From Aporrectodea caliginosa (lineage: Eukaryota; Annelida; Clitellata; Crassiclitellata; Lumbricidae): 64,000 nucleotides of DNA. The notes beneath the pieces are model-generated. The model saw only the letters and a program-made list of their open reading frames with translations. It was not told the origin of the DNA and did no database searches. The stretch lies in assembly GCA_020284085.1 (NCBI GenBank), contig JACEVL010000108.1, positions 894,521-958,520 on the forward strand. The letters run 5' to 3'. Positions 31,438 to 41,738 of this stretch are shown here, piece by piece. Numbering within the stretch: the first letter of the stretch is position 1; every line of letters starts with the position of its first letter. The translations under genes and the position numbers were made by a program.

Positions 31438-32046
31438 TTTCTGTTTAACGACCCCGAGTCAAAACAAAGTTCATTAGCATCGCCCTCTCTTTCATATAAA
31501 CTTCGGACTGGCACCACCTGAAAATGACTGCGGAGGAGTTACCAACTGGTTGGTTACAATCAGTTTAACGATATCTCATGGTAAAAAGCGTTTGACAGCT
31601 AGAGGAAATAAATCCTGTACAGTTTCCACAGTAGATTAATTAATAGTACAATTGTATCATTTCACGCGGCTGCATGGCGTTTGCTTGGTAACCTGAGGTT
31701 TAACGACACTGGGTCATGACAAAGATGATTAGTGTCGCTCTCCTCGCTTCTCCAGACTTGGTACTGGAGTGTGACGAGAGTATTTTCACTATATGCAACG
31801 GTAACTGCTGATCATTATTATGCTCGAAGATTAGACACCTTTAAGAAAATGAATCATTCTATTATATTAAATATCGGTTGAGTACGTCATTGGTCGTCTT
31901 TTACGATATAGCAGTAGCTTCAATTTAACGACACTGTGTGATAAAAAAAATATCATTAGCGTAGCCCTCCTCCATCATCCAGGCTTCGGCCTGGCACTAC
32001 CTGGCGCTAATGTATGGACGAGCAGATGCGGAAATGGATGGATCCA
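31438..32046 (-). mobile_element. Three antisense unit A copies (diverged) and a class-4 module
   Basis: Copies at 31443-31545 (CATTAGCATCGCCCTCTC), 31700-31765 (GTTTAACGACACTGGGTCAT, 3' truncated) and 31925-32030 (CATCCAGGCTTCGGCCTGGC). TTAGACACCTTTAAG at 31831 with ATTATATTAAAT beyond it is a minus-strand module. Confidence 0.65.
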
Positions 32047-32125
32047 CAGTTTAACGGCAGCTTATGACAACATAGGCCGTTTCCCCCGACAAATATTATT
32101 TTTGGCATATTACAGCTCAAAGATA
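32047..32125 (-). mobile_element. Unit B mini-retroposon, antisense
   Basis: CAGTTTAACGGCAGCTTATG, ACAACATAGGCCGTTTCC and TTTTGGCATATTACAGCTC define a full-length antisense unit B. Flanks do not show a clear duplication. Confidence 0.75.
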
Positions 32126-32324
32126 ATAATTGATGTTCGTTGGAAAAATAAATAACTTCGTGAAAAGTGATGTAAAGGTGTGTGATGAGGAGAACATTTT
32201 CATTATGTGTAACGTTGACTGCTGATTATATGATCGAACACTAGACACCTTTAATAAGACAAATCATTCTATTATATTAATCACCAGTGGAGTAAGACAA
32301 TCAATTAAAGCATTGGGTAAATCG
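32126..32324 (+). repeat. R1 short copy with opposed modules
   Basis: AAATAAATAACTTCGTG precedes GTAAAGGTGTGTGATGAGG at 32172. Only 70 bp later CTAGACACCTTTAATAAG gives a minus-strand module, with ATTATATTAATC as its TATA-like box. The two modules face away from the shared GTAACGTTGACTGC core. Confidence 0.65.
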
Positions 32325-32620
32325 AGTTCATTCATTCATTTGAGATATTTATATAGCGCCCCTTTCAAGATTTCTACTCAGAGGCGCTCCCAACTACAGC
32401 GCGGACACTGAATCGGAGTTTCACGCCGAAGCGCATGAGCAATTGCGAGTGAAGGACTTGCCCAGGGTCCCTACGCGGCGGCTTGAGGTGGATTCGAACC
32501 CGCAACCCTCCGGCTGCAAGGCCCCAAATATACCCCTTGAGGTGGATTCGAACCCGCAACCCTCCGGTTGCAAGGCACCGAACATACCTCTGTGGCGAAC
32601 GTAAGTTTCGCCACGGCCTT
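32325..32620 (-). mobile_element. tRNA-headed SINE S2 with a duplicated head segment
   Basis: On the minus strand the 5' side is GGCCGTGGCGAAACTTACG, then two 54-bp copies each with GGGTTGCGGGTTCGAATCC (B box), beginning at 32539 and 32485 in plus coordinates. The body contains CCTGGGCAAGTCCTTCACTC and ends GGGGCGCTATATAAAT with an AATG-repeat tail. The tail matches the 3' end of the LINE at 48.7-49.8 kb. Confidence 0.8.
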
Positions 32621-33889
32621 TCATTTAATAATCTTCTAACATATTAATCGATGTTTTCCACTGGGCCGTTTGATTAAGGCCTTGTTCTATAAATAGCAAT
32701 TTTATATTACGTAAGGTTTAATTTTAGCACCTTGAGTCCCCGCGTGACTGAATGCTGGCTTTTGATTGGCTAGTGGGGATCTCCTGACCTCTAATGGAGG
32801 AAGATGATGAGAAGTTTCCGTTGAAGTGAGTCAACGTGGTAATTTTGAGGAAGAAAATTTGGAATTGTAAAAAGCAAAAGCACTCCGAATAACAGAATAA
32901 TTCGAATTAACGGAAAAAAATATTTATTTAAAAAAATATTTGTTGAAGTAATCATAGCCTACATCTTTTTCTCCCTGTTGCTTTTCTCCATCAGGTTTCA
33001 GTTTATAAAACACAATAAAGCTGAAAGCAATTTGCGTATATATCTACAATATTAGGAAGTAGGCTACTAGCTCATCCCTGGGCACTAACGCTATCAGCAA
33101 AAGTAGTTTCAGTTTTATTGAAATAACTGGAAAACCTTTCTTTTTGCTTTTGATACTAACTTCTGTTTCTTGTTTTTCTTACAGTTCTGAGCACCCGATA
33201 ACTTTTGACGCTTCATAGGGTTTGACATAATTTTAAAATTAAAATTTCAATTTAATAAGATCAAAACTCTAAAGTTATTATTGGTAAAACCGGGTTTTAG
33301 CGTCGGAAATTATCTTCACCCGTTAGCAATCGGCATGTTAGCGGAATCTAATCTAAGTTCTATTGTGCTGTTATTCATTGTCATCGAACTTCTATTGCGC
33401 CAATTGTCGCCAAACTTTTATTGTGCATTGATTAATTTTGATAAAACTTCTATTGCGGTGTTATTAATTTTCATCCAACTTCTACTGCGATGTAATGTTT
33501 ATGTCATATGTTCAACAAACGTGTTCATATGTATTCATACGTCATTATTGTATAGAAGATACTTAAAAATAATTTCCGAGTCTAAAACCCACTCGAAAGA
33601 TGTAACTGTGTAGTCTAAGTCAGTATATATCAGATTTAGGCCTACGGACGGTCAGGTCTATTACAGACACAAACTACAGCGTAGGCCTACGGACACGCGT
33701 AAAATAATTGAATTTTAATAACTAAATAAAATTTGTACGGTCTCTGAAATTGAAGTAGGCTACTTGAAAAGGTGACATGAAATCAATAATTAGGCCTACT
33801 TTAAATTTGCTCCATAAGCAAAAGTTTTGATTTAATCTGAAAACAATCATTTTAATTGTAAATACGGCTGTAAAAGTGAAAAACATAAG
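32621..33889 (+). other. No gene or known repeat recognised
   Basis: AT-rich DNA. A 110-codon open frame (33281-33613) carries repeated CTTCTATTGCG-type phrases at irregular ~30-45 bp spacing and hydrophobic residues. I do not recognise it, and its composition suggests chance. TAGGCCTACGGAC occurs twice (33637, 33682). Confidence 0.4.
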
Positions 33890-33985
33890 ACTCATAAAAA
33901 AAATTTTTTTGTGAAAATGGCGCCCCTAGATTGTGGCGCCCTAGGCAACTGCCTGCTTTGCCTGTGCCTAAGGCCGGCCCTGGAT
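33890..33985. mobile_element. One terminus of a DNA transposon (CAGGGCCGGCC type)
   Basis: GGCGCCCTAGGCAACTGCC and GGCCTAAGGCCGGCC-type sequence ends in GCCGGCCCTG, a terminus type common in animal hAT-like elements. The matching opposite end was not found, so the element is truncated or unrecognised on the left. Confidence 0.4.
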
Positions 33986-33989
33986 TAAT

Positions 33990-34270
33990 TATTGAATATA
34001 GACTTTCATCAGCTATCTTTCAAACTGTTTGCTGAATGGAAACTAAAGCTGCAGTTTGTGGACATTAAATATTTTTTATACGAGACTGTTTATAGCGCAC
34101 TGACATAATATATAGTCAACTAAATATGCAATCTGAGAGTGAAATTGTAATGCAATGTGTTCGACCACTTTATCAACTGTTACCGTCGCGTATGCTGTAT
34201 ACACACCTTTAAAACACTTTCCAGGACGTTATTTATATTTCCCAGCTGCCAACACGGTTAGATGTTTCAG
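33990..34270 (-). repeat. R1 copy, 5' part, inverted
   Basis: The minus strand has TATTTATA-type sequence near 34232 and GTTTTAAAGGTGTGT at 34201-34215, then GGTAACAGTTGATAAAGTGG, TCGAACACATTGCATTACA and CTGCAGTTTGTGG. It is the same sequence as positions 1-190 of the window, inverted. Confidence 0.8.
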
Positions 34271-35305
34271 CTCTAGTCTCTGTTGTTTCCTTGCCGCGGC
34301 GTAATTGCGTATCGGAAACCTTTGCGGTCGTCTGTGCGTCGTCTTACCTGCGGAGTACCTCAAGGGTCGGTCCTTGGACCACTACTGTTCTTACTTTACA
34401 CTGCAGATCTGTCACGACTAGGCCTATCTTCACACTTCTACGCTGATGATACACAGTTGTATACATCAGGTCCAGGCTCGGAAGTTCTTCGGCTACAGCG
34501 GCAAATGGAGCTTGGAGTAGAAGAATTGTCAAGTTGGATGAGGTCGAACCGTCTGTTACTAAACCCTCATAAGACAGACTTCCTCTGGTGCGCGACGCGC
34601 AGACGACGTGATCAGCTGAGTGTGGTGCCTCTGGAGATCTGCGGTGAACGACTGCTGCCCAAGGGAGTTGTTCGTGACCTCGATGCTATGCTTGAAGCCG
34701 ATGAAGTCGATGACGTGCCATGTAAGACAGATGGTGAGCAAATGCTTCTGTCAGTTGAGGCTAATCAGGAGCTGCATCCGATCACTACCTTTCGAGGCAG
34801 CAAAAACGGTGGTCGTCTGTTTTGTCACCACTCAGGTCGACCGCTGCAATAGCCTACTGGCGGAGGCACCCAAACACCTCCTGGATCGACTTCAATCGGT
34901 GCTGAATTCGGCAGCAAAGCTAGTATGCAATCGTAGAAAATACGATCATGTAACACCATTGCTCCGTGATGTGTTTCATTGGCTTCCGGTGCAGAATATT
35001 GTGTGAGTGTGTCGTCGACCAGAGCCGGACCTTCTTTGAGATCTGAGGGGAAGGGCGATCTGCAGGTGCGGAAATCAAGAACAGGCTTTGGTGATCGTGC
35101 CTTTTCCGTGGCTGGACCCAGGTGCTGGAATAGCATTCCACCATCAATACGAGCTGCACCTACTATGGAGTCATTCAAGTCCAGGCTCAAGACATATTAC
35201 TTCGAAAAGCGTATCTCTGATTCAGTGTTGAACTTGTTAAAGCGCCCTTGTAACGGCATGTGCCGTGTTACGGCGCTGTAGAAATTGTCGTAGTCATTCA
35301 TTCAT
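34271..35305 (+). mobile_element. CR1/L2-like LINE, reverse transcriptase to 3' end, frameshifted
   Basis: The first frame (to ~34700) has [31 protein letters not shown] (active-site YADD) and [12 protein letters not shown] frameshift near 34700 leads to [40 protein letters not shown] and LLRDVFHWLPV. Another shift leads to FSVAGPRCWNSIPPSIR and MESFKSRLKTYYF. The 3' end has GCGCTGTAGAAATT and an ATTC tail. The N-terminal endonuclease is missing and multiple shifts make it inactive. Confidence 0.88.
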
Positions 35306-35745
35306 TTGCCGTTCTACGGTGACACTCAAGGAATCTATAAAATTATAGGAATATATATTTTTGAGGAAAAATAATTGTTTATCCGATCTACACTTACCCG
35401 CAGATGTCGCCCCACTTCAAATGTGCTTTTCGATATTAAATAATATGTTTCAAATTTCCGCAGGCAATTTTTACTTCTCATACTTAATTATTCGTCAATT
35501 TTCCTTCATGAATATAATTAACTAAATGCGTTTGTTATAAACAAGATGCGACATTTTCTTGACGCCAGAATTACGCCCAAAAATTAGTCACATAGCATTG
35601 TACAGGGAGTTTATGATTATATGTATAATAGGTCCTGGAGTGAAACTGTACAGAAATTACAATTCTATCGACGTTAACGACCTCAGACGCCACAAAAATG
35701 TCATTAAGCAGCGGAAACTATTAGACGAAATGCTATTTTGAATTA
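35306..35745 (+). other. No gene or clear repeat recognised
   Basis: The segment is AT-rich. GACGTTAACGACCTCAGACG near 35669 with AATGTCATTAAGCAG is a weak retroposon-end-like phrase. A minus-strand module begins directly after it (ACACCTTTAATAAAG at 35749, TATATATGG near 35777). Confidence 0.35.
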
Positions 35746-35799
35746 CAACACCTTTAATAAAGTACTCTTTCTACTATATATATGGATATTGCGTTCAAA

Positions 35800-35910
35800 C
35801 GTTAACTCCGCCACTCTGCTAACTGTGGTAGTGCCAGTCCGAAGCCTGGAGAAGGGAGGAGGACGACGGTCATCATCTTTGTTATGACACGTTGTCGTTA
35901 AACAGCAACT
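35800..35910 (+). mobile_element. Unit A retroposon
   Basis: ACTCCGCCACTCTGCTAACT, GTAGTGCCAGTCCGAAGCCT, GGAGGAGGACGACGG and GTTGTCGTTAAACAGCAACT mark a complete sense copy. It is followed by AACCAACGAAG, resembling the CAACTAACCAACC tail form of this family. Confidence 0.75.
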
Positions 35911-36972
35911 AACCAACGAAGCTCATGTTAATATAATATGGATGTATTATTATTATGCCTTAGAAACGAATTAAACTGTTCAAATTAATTTCTGTCGACG
36001 TCAACATCTTTCGTTGCCACAAGGGGTCGTTAAACTCTGAATCCATCCAATCGCTAAGTAATACAATTCCACACGAATTATTCCTATCTATGTCAACGGC
36101 CTTTGATGCCATAAGATATCGTTTAACTGATAAGTGACCACAATTGGCAACTACGTCACAGTCATTATCAGGTGTTGCCAGTCCAAAGCCTATAATTATG
36201 AAGGAGAGGGCGACACTAATAAACTTTTGTCACGGGGTCGTTTAATGGAAACAACCTACGCATAGCTAATTGGAAAAGCCGAGCTTAGATACCCTTCCTG
36301 AAATAAGGTATGGAAGAGAGACGACAACGGACCTCTCAGACACAAGATGTCGTTATACAATTTTTCAACTTATAATAATTATACTGTGCAATTTATACAC
36401 CGTTTTATGAGATTCCAAGGCGTTATATAATTCCGCATGCCTCCTTATAAATACATTACTGCAAAATTATAAGAGCTGTAATATGCCAAAACAAATCTTT
36501 ATCGGCGGCAACGGCCAATGTTGTCATAAGCTGCCGTTAAACTGTGGACACACATATAAATAATTTCTTTCGATAAATGTTAGCCGCTGCGGCCTCTGGT
36601 GCCATAAGATCTCGTTAAACTGCTGGTTACCAAACAATTAGTAACTCCCATCACATAGATCTTCATGTGCTGCCATTCTGAAGCCTATAATGTAGGAGAG
36701 GGCGAGGGTAATCAACTTCGTTTTGCCACGGTGTCTTTAAACGGAAAACTAACTACAGATACCTAATACGATAAGTCAAGCTCAAATACCATTCCTGAAA
36801 TAAGGTATGCAAAGAATTACGTCAACGGCCGTGTCAGACACAAGATGTCGTTAAACACTTGATTTTTCAATTGCAATACTTCCCAAATTAAGGCTGTATT
36901 ATGCCAAACTAATTTTACCGACGATAGCGGCCGATGTTAACATAAGATGTCGTTGAATTCTGGATTCTAAAT
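35911..36972 (+). repeat. Dense mosaic of retroposon ends (units A, B and D types)
   Basis: GTCGTTAAACTC at 36026, a D-type end near 36090-36130, unit A-like fragments at 36150-36250 and 36640-36745, unit B at 36475-36547 (GAGCTGTAATATGCCAAAAC), and a diverged unit B at 36890-36965. A minus-strand module variant (CAATTTATACACCGTTTTAT at 36389) lies beside a TTATATAA box at 36423. No gene is seen. Confidence 0.6.
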
Positions 36973-37514
36973 CAGTGTGATTTTCCTTACAGATTTTATT
37001 TTAGTTATAGTTATAGTTATAGTTAATGATTTTTATTTTAGTTATAGTTATAGTTATAGTTAGTATTATTTTTAGTTATAGTTATAGTTATAGTTAATGG
37101 ATTTTTATTTTAGTTAATTTTAGTTACTACTTAGTTACAATAATTAAGTCTATAAGCAAAATTGTGCGTATTAATACGCTGTTTCACAATTTACTCAGAG
37201 CTATGAAAACCTTTGAAGCATGGGTACAGTCAGCTTCATGAATACACGAGTTTCCAAAGTAACTGACAAATTTCACAATAAAAATTTCGCATTTTTGTTC
37301 TCATTTATGTCGAATCGTCCATATTGCACTTCCTATTTTTATTTTTTTGTATTAACGAAAATAAAGATGAATTTTCGTTAGTGTTATTTTCGTTATAGTT
37401 ATAGTTATAGTTAATGATATTTTTTAGTTATAGTTATAGTTATCGTTAACGAAGTCATTTTATTTTCGTTAACGAACATTTTCGTTATCGTTATCGTTAA
37501 CGAAAATCACACTG
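36973..37514. mobile_element. hAT-like MITE with GTTATA arrays
   Basis: TTCTAAAT at 36965-36972 and 37515-37522 is a perfect 8-bp target duplication. The ends are CAGTGTGATTTTCCTTA and (reverse) CAGTGTGATTTTCGTTA. The interior has four or more blocks of TTATAG hexamers (37011-37100 and 37397-37445) and GTTAACGAA repeats near the right end. No coding capacity is seen. Confidence 0.9.
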
Positions 37515-37767
37515 TTCTAAATAGACTTATTAAAATAATAGGCCTAACAAACGTCAACGATCTTGGCAACAGTAAGATGTCGCTAAACAATGAATAAAGC
37601 ACCTTGTATTGCATTGCAAGGGACTTTACCTTTTCAAATGAGCCATTTTGTTTAGAATCTGCTTCTATTCAGTTATTCATTCGCAGACCCTACATAGGGG
37701 CCACTACTAGAATTTGGTCGGCGTTCATTACCTGGTCGCAGATCTCTTCGTTCCGCTACACATGATG

Positions 37768-37798
<31 letters not shown>

Positions 37799-37828
37799 TG
37801 TATGTATGTATGTATGTATGTATGTATG
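37768..37828 (+). repeat. GTAT/ATGT microsatellite
   Basis: About 15 uninterrupted ATGT units directly abut the tail side of an inverted SINE S2, so the array may have grown from a SINE or LINE tail. Confidence 0.95.
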
Positions 37829-37980
37829 AGCACTTGTTATAGCGCCCCTTCAAGATTTCTACTCAGAGGCGCTCCCGACTACAGCGCGGACACTGAATCG
37901 GAGTTTCGCGCCGAAGCGCATGAGCAATTATTGCGAGTGAAGGACTTGCCCAGGGTCCCTACGCGACGGCTTGATATGCT
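37829..37980 (-). mobile_element. SINE S2, headless copy
   Basis: TATAGCGCCCCTTCAAGATT, GGAGTTTCGCGCCGAAGCGC and GACTTGCCCAGGGTCCCTAC match 32340-32485. The tRNA-like head is missing (5' truncation). Confidence 0.8.
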
Positions 37981-38645
37981 TATCCTCTGTTGAGTACTGT
38001 CACAATGAGCTCTGTATTCCCGTGTCATCGTTGTCTGGTCGTAGACCTCTGTCTTCTTCAACACAGGATTGTTCCCTCGTTGAGAACTGTCACCGGGCAA
38101 CATGGAGGCTTTGCAGTGGTCCGTTCATCATTCTGAAACTGGCTTCCATGCAAAATGCGAGCTGAGCTTCTTCTTTATTTCGTAATCGATTGAAGGCCAT
38201 TCCGTCTGTTTTTGGGGTCACAGTTCATGGGTACTTTTAATGGCTTTTCTCGAAGAAGCGCCATATAAATATGAACTTACAAATGAAATTACTGCTGATG
38301 CAGAGTTTAACGTATGCTATAATTGCTGTTGAGGTCTTTAATTTTAATTTGTAATTTCATTTTTCTCTATTCTAAATTTGGTTATTATGCTATTTAACGA
38401 GGCTATGTCCTTATAAAGACGCTGTTTAGCGACGTCTCATGGTTGCTATTTCAGTATTTAACGACATCTTGCGGCTGCCAGAGCCGTGGACAATGACACC
38501 ATTGATTAGTACCTCACCTTCTGACCGAATGAGCAAATAGCGTTTACGATATTTATTCATTAATGTTAAACCGTTTTAAAGGTGTCTTTTGACTTTCTTG
38601 TATTGGATCGGCCGTTGATGTCAACACTACCTCGTCTTTTAATTT
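37981..38645 (-). repeat. R3 copy, inverted
   Basis: 38095-38290 in plus orientation reads as the LINE relic (AACATGGAGGCTTTGCAGTG, GAACTTAC end). Then come TTTAACGAGGCTATGTCC (unit A start), AGTATTTAACGACATCTTGC with GGCTGCCAGAGCC at 38455, and CCGTTTTAAAGGTGTCTTTT at 38569. The order mirrors R3 in reverse. Confidence 0.7.
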
Positions 38646-38850
38646 AATTTTACAATTGCAATTATTTGCCATGTGCACAAAGATATTCGAAGCTCCCTCC
38701 ACCCGTCGTTATCGGTCGATGCCACTCCAAAGACCCACCTCAATACTTCTCCGCCAAGACGAAAACTCTCGACAACAGATGGCGTACGCGGTTCACAGAT
38801 TCCACTCTTGACGAGAGAGGCAACAAATTATCAGCAAATAATCATTTAAG
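38646..38850 (-). repeat. R1 fragment, inverted
   Basis: CGACAACAGATGGCGTACGC followed by ATAATCATTTAAGCAAG is the inverse of the R1 CCACGTACGCCATCTGTTGT region. Confidence 0.6.
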
Positions 38851-39560
38851 CAAGAGCTTTATTTTTGTCTCAGAAATTGATGGTGACATTTATTCAGTTT
38901 TTAGAGACATCTCTTCCTCCTTCTCTCTTCCTCCTTCTCTCTTCCTCCTTCTCTCTTCCTCCTTCTCTCTTCCTCCTTCTCTCTTCCTCCTTCTCTCTTC
39001 CTCCTTCTCTCTTCCTCCTTCTCTCTTCCTCCTTCTCTCTTCCTCCTTCTCTCTTCCTCCTTACATTTCATACAAACTGCAAATGATACTGCCCACTAAC
39101 AGCAAGATCGGCGACGTCACCAATTTATGCAACATGAAACAATAAGTAGGGACCTGGGCAAGTCCTTCACTCATCCGATTCACGCTTCGGCGTGAAACTC
39201 AACGATTATCAGCAAATAATCATTTAAGCAAGAGCTTTATTTTTGTCTCAGAAATTGATGGTGACATTTATTCAGTTTTTAGAGACATTTCCCTCTTCCT
39301 CAACTTCTCTTCTTCCTCCTTCTCTCTTCCTTCTCTCTTCCTCCTTCTCTCTTCCTCCTTCTCTCTTCCTCCTTCTCTCTTCCTCCTTCTCTCTTCCTCC
39401 TTCTCTCTTCCTCCTTCTCTCTTCCTCCTTCTCTCTTCCTCCTTCTCTCTTCCTCCTTCTCTCTTCCTCCTTACATTTCATACAAACTGCAAATGATACT
39501 GCCCACTACAGCAAGATCGGCGACGTCACCAATTTATTTATGCAACATGAAACGATAAGT
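38829..39560 (+). repeat. Duplicated ~320-bp block with a 14-bp CT-rich minisatellite
   Basis: ATTATCAGCAAATAATCATT and TTGATGGTGACATTTATTCA precede a TTCCTCCTTCTCTC (14-bp) array, and ACTGCAAATGATACTGCCCA with GGCGACGTCACCAA follows it. The whole block occurs at 38829-39145 and 39206-39560. A 55-bp SINE S2 scrap (CTGGGCAAGTCCTTCACTC) lies between. Long LSSSFSLPPS-type frames are repeat artefacts. Confidence 0.9.
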
Positions 39561-39754
39561 ATTTATGGTAACGTTAAGTCATCCATCTTCCTTGTAGTAG
39601 TTTTAAGTGTCTAGCGACATCTTGCGGCCGCCAGGGCCGTTGACGTCGCCCCTCTTCTTGAACTACTTGGGGCTGGCATCACCCCAAAACGGCAGTGATG
39701 GAATCAACTAGAAGAATAAGGTCAACGATAACATGAAACATAGACCTATTATTA
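39561..39754 (+). repeat. C-type end and unit A fragment
   Basis: GCGACATCTTGCGGCCGCCA with GGGCCGTTGACGTCGCCC at 39613, then GGGGCTGGCATCACCCC resembling the unit A middle. No gene is seen. Confidence 0.5.
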
Positions 39755-40225
39755 TTATTCAACAGTTTTACGTCGTCTTATGACATCAAAGGCCGTTGAC
39801 GACAATAATAATTATACAGAAAATATACAATTCAATAAGTACAAGAACCTTAGAGCGTCTGAACAACACTATTCAAGGTGTCGAAACGGAGTTTTACAAT
39901 TTCATTAATATTCAATATTTTTCAATATAAAGTAGTTCATCTCATTGTCTATGATTTCCATATCCTAACAAAGAGAATTTATGCAAATTTAACAATATTA
40001 TTATGCAGCAATTGTTCCACAAAAGACATTTACGAAGTACTCTTTCAAACATTTCATGTATCTAATACACTATAATTAAAATTTCATTTACCAACAAAGC
40101 ATACATGTAATATAATTGTTTAAAGTTTAGTTTCAATAGATTCAAATTATAATCATAGAACTCATTACTGCAACACAGTATTATGTAACATAGTAGCTAC
40201 TCGTATACAGTAATAAAAACAGACC
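39755..40225 (+). repeat. R6 repeat, copy 2
   Basis: GTTTTACGTCGTCTTATGAC, AGGCCGTTGACGACAATA, ATTCAAGGTGTCGAAACGG at 39872, ACATTTCATGTATCTAATAC and TAACATAGTAGCTACTC follow the order of 16335-16880 with insertions and deletions. Confidence 0.8.
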
Positions 40226-40769
40226 CTCTAAAGACGCTCTATTTTGTATCTTGGGACACATTAAGCGTCGTGTAGACCTATATCGAGTTTGAAACAGGGT
40301 CCAATATAGACCTTCACTGAACGTAAATTATTATAACATTGATTGAAACGTTTAAAGGGTGTCTAATTGGGAAGCTGATTTATTCAGTGTTTAGCGACAT
40401 CTTACAATTGCCAGGTTTGACCTTACCTGAGTTTTACGTATGCGCAGGTTAACTTTTACAGTTTTTAAGCATTATTTCCTCAAAGATGAAATCCTTGTTT
40501 TTAATAAAATTGAAGACCACTAAGCTACCGAGAGAATCAGTTTTCACAGTCCCTCTAAATCGCTTTATTAAGTATCTTGGGGACACATTAAGCGTCATGT
40601 AGATCGAGTCTGAAACAGGGTCAAACGAAAGGTTTTGTTGCGCAATTATTGTCCAGGTAACCAGAGTCGAGATCCCATGCTTTCAAGTTACCGATTCGAG
40701 GCAATCACAGTATGAGATTTGAATAATTATCAGCTGAAGTCTAACGGCGCAATAGAAGTCATCATTTTA
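40226..40769 (-). repeat. Two R5-related copies, inverted
   Basis: TATCTTGGGACACATTAAGC at 40248 and TATCTTGGGGACACATTAAG at 40572 start two copies. The second runs through CAGAGTCGAGATCCCATG to TTATCAGCTG at 40736. A motif variant GTTTAAAGGGTGTCTAATTG is at 40350. The second copy shows the uninterrupted site of PB2. Confidence 0.7.
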
Positions 40770-40980
40770 TTAGAATTGCATTGTATTGTATTGTATCTAA
40801 ACATTTACAAAGCGCCCTTGTAGGATGAACCATTCAGAAGCGCTCCCAGTGCGCAAGACCCCGAGAGAACAAGTAGCGTTTGAGAAAAGAGTAAGAGGAG
40901 GAGAGGCTGCCAGAAAGAATTGTAGTGCGAGCTTAAGGAGAAAACGCTTTCCAAGCTCTAGAATAGTTATTATCTTGACC
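40770..40980 (-). mobile_element. LINE 3'-end fragment
   Basis: ATTGTATTGTATCTAAAC, TTTACAAAGCGCCCTTGTAG and GAAGCGCTCCCAGTGCGCAA are the inverse of a CR1/L2-type 3' UTR with its GCGCTTTGTAAAT tail and AATAC microsatellite. The coding part is too decayed to read. Confidence 0.6.
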
Positions 40981-41543
40981 GGATATTGGCATAATTGATA
41001 TTATGAATTTATTAACTGCCAATAATTATTATTGGCCAAGCATCAATCGATATTATGAACCTGCCTGAGGGCAGAGAACTACAAGAAGAAGAACTGTTTA
41101 TGAAGGGCGATTTTTGACTATATAGACAGAAGTCTATCCTTATAAAAGGTGTTTAAAAATAAACGCTTTATTTCGTCGTTTAGTAGTTTCTACAGCGCTT
41201 GACGACTTCTTGCGGTATCAAATGTCGACGATATCGATAGGAAAACATGTTGTATCGTTTTAAAGTTTTTCGTAATTATCTTCATCTTCAGAATATAGCA
41301 TTGATCAAGTTTCTCTTTAACGACGCTATGACTTTTAATAAAGATAATTAGCGTCCCCTCTGATGATGATTAAGAGTAGGTGGCGCAGCTAAGAGCCTAA
41401 GATCATGGCCGCCCTACCTAAGACGCTTTATCGAAGCAATTTTAAACGTCTTAAGACCAGCAAACATCCAGTTAGATAATGGTTGCGAATAATCTATTAC
41501 CTTTAGCGCCTTAGTGTTACTGTTTTAACAAGCGGTATTTCCT
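40981..41543 (+). repeat. Fragments of an RTE-like 3' end, C-type end and unit A
   Basis: GAACCTGCCTGAGGGCAGAG with ACAAGAAGAAGAA (41057-41095) matches the 3' end near 61250. AAAAGGTGTTTAAAAAT is at 41140. 41325-41370 is a short unit A start (TTTAACGACGCTATGAC). The rest is unrecognised. Confidence 0.45.
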
Positions 41544-41582
41544 TATATATACGCAAAGTACAATCTTATTAAAGGTGTCTAA
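41544..41582 (+). promoter_or_regulatory. Core-promoter-like module
   Basis: TATATATA at 41544-41551 and TATTAAAGGTGTCTAATATT near 41568, with 28 bp from the first T to the A of AAGGTGT. The flanks are not R1, so the conserved spacing here does not follow from R1 ancestry. Confidence 0.4.
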
Positions 41583-41738
41583 TATTCAACGCTTTATTAA
41601 GTAAGTAAGTAAAGTAAGTATATTCTTTATTCAACCAATTGCATATCCGCACTTTGGTGTACATACATTTATACAGAGTATAACATTCTTATTATAAACG
41701 ATCTGCGTGAGAGATTGTCCGCTTGTGGAATAAAACGG

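Noticed and set aside
33281..33613. 110-codon open frame in an otherwise unassigned region
   Set aside because: It is hydrophobic, low in complexity, contains internal short repeats and has no recognisable domain. Chance in AT-rich DNA is more likely.
38666..39614. Open frames of 120-160 codons rich in LSSSFSLPPS
   Set aside because: They arise from the 14-bp CT-rich minisatellite. The flanking residues come from R1 and unknown repeat sequence.
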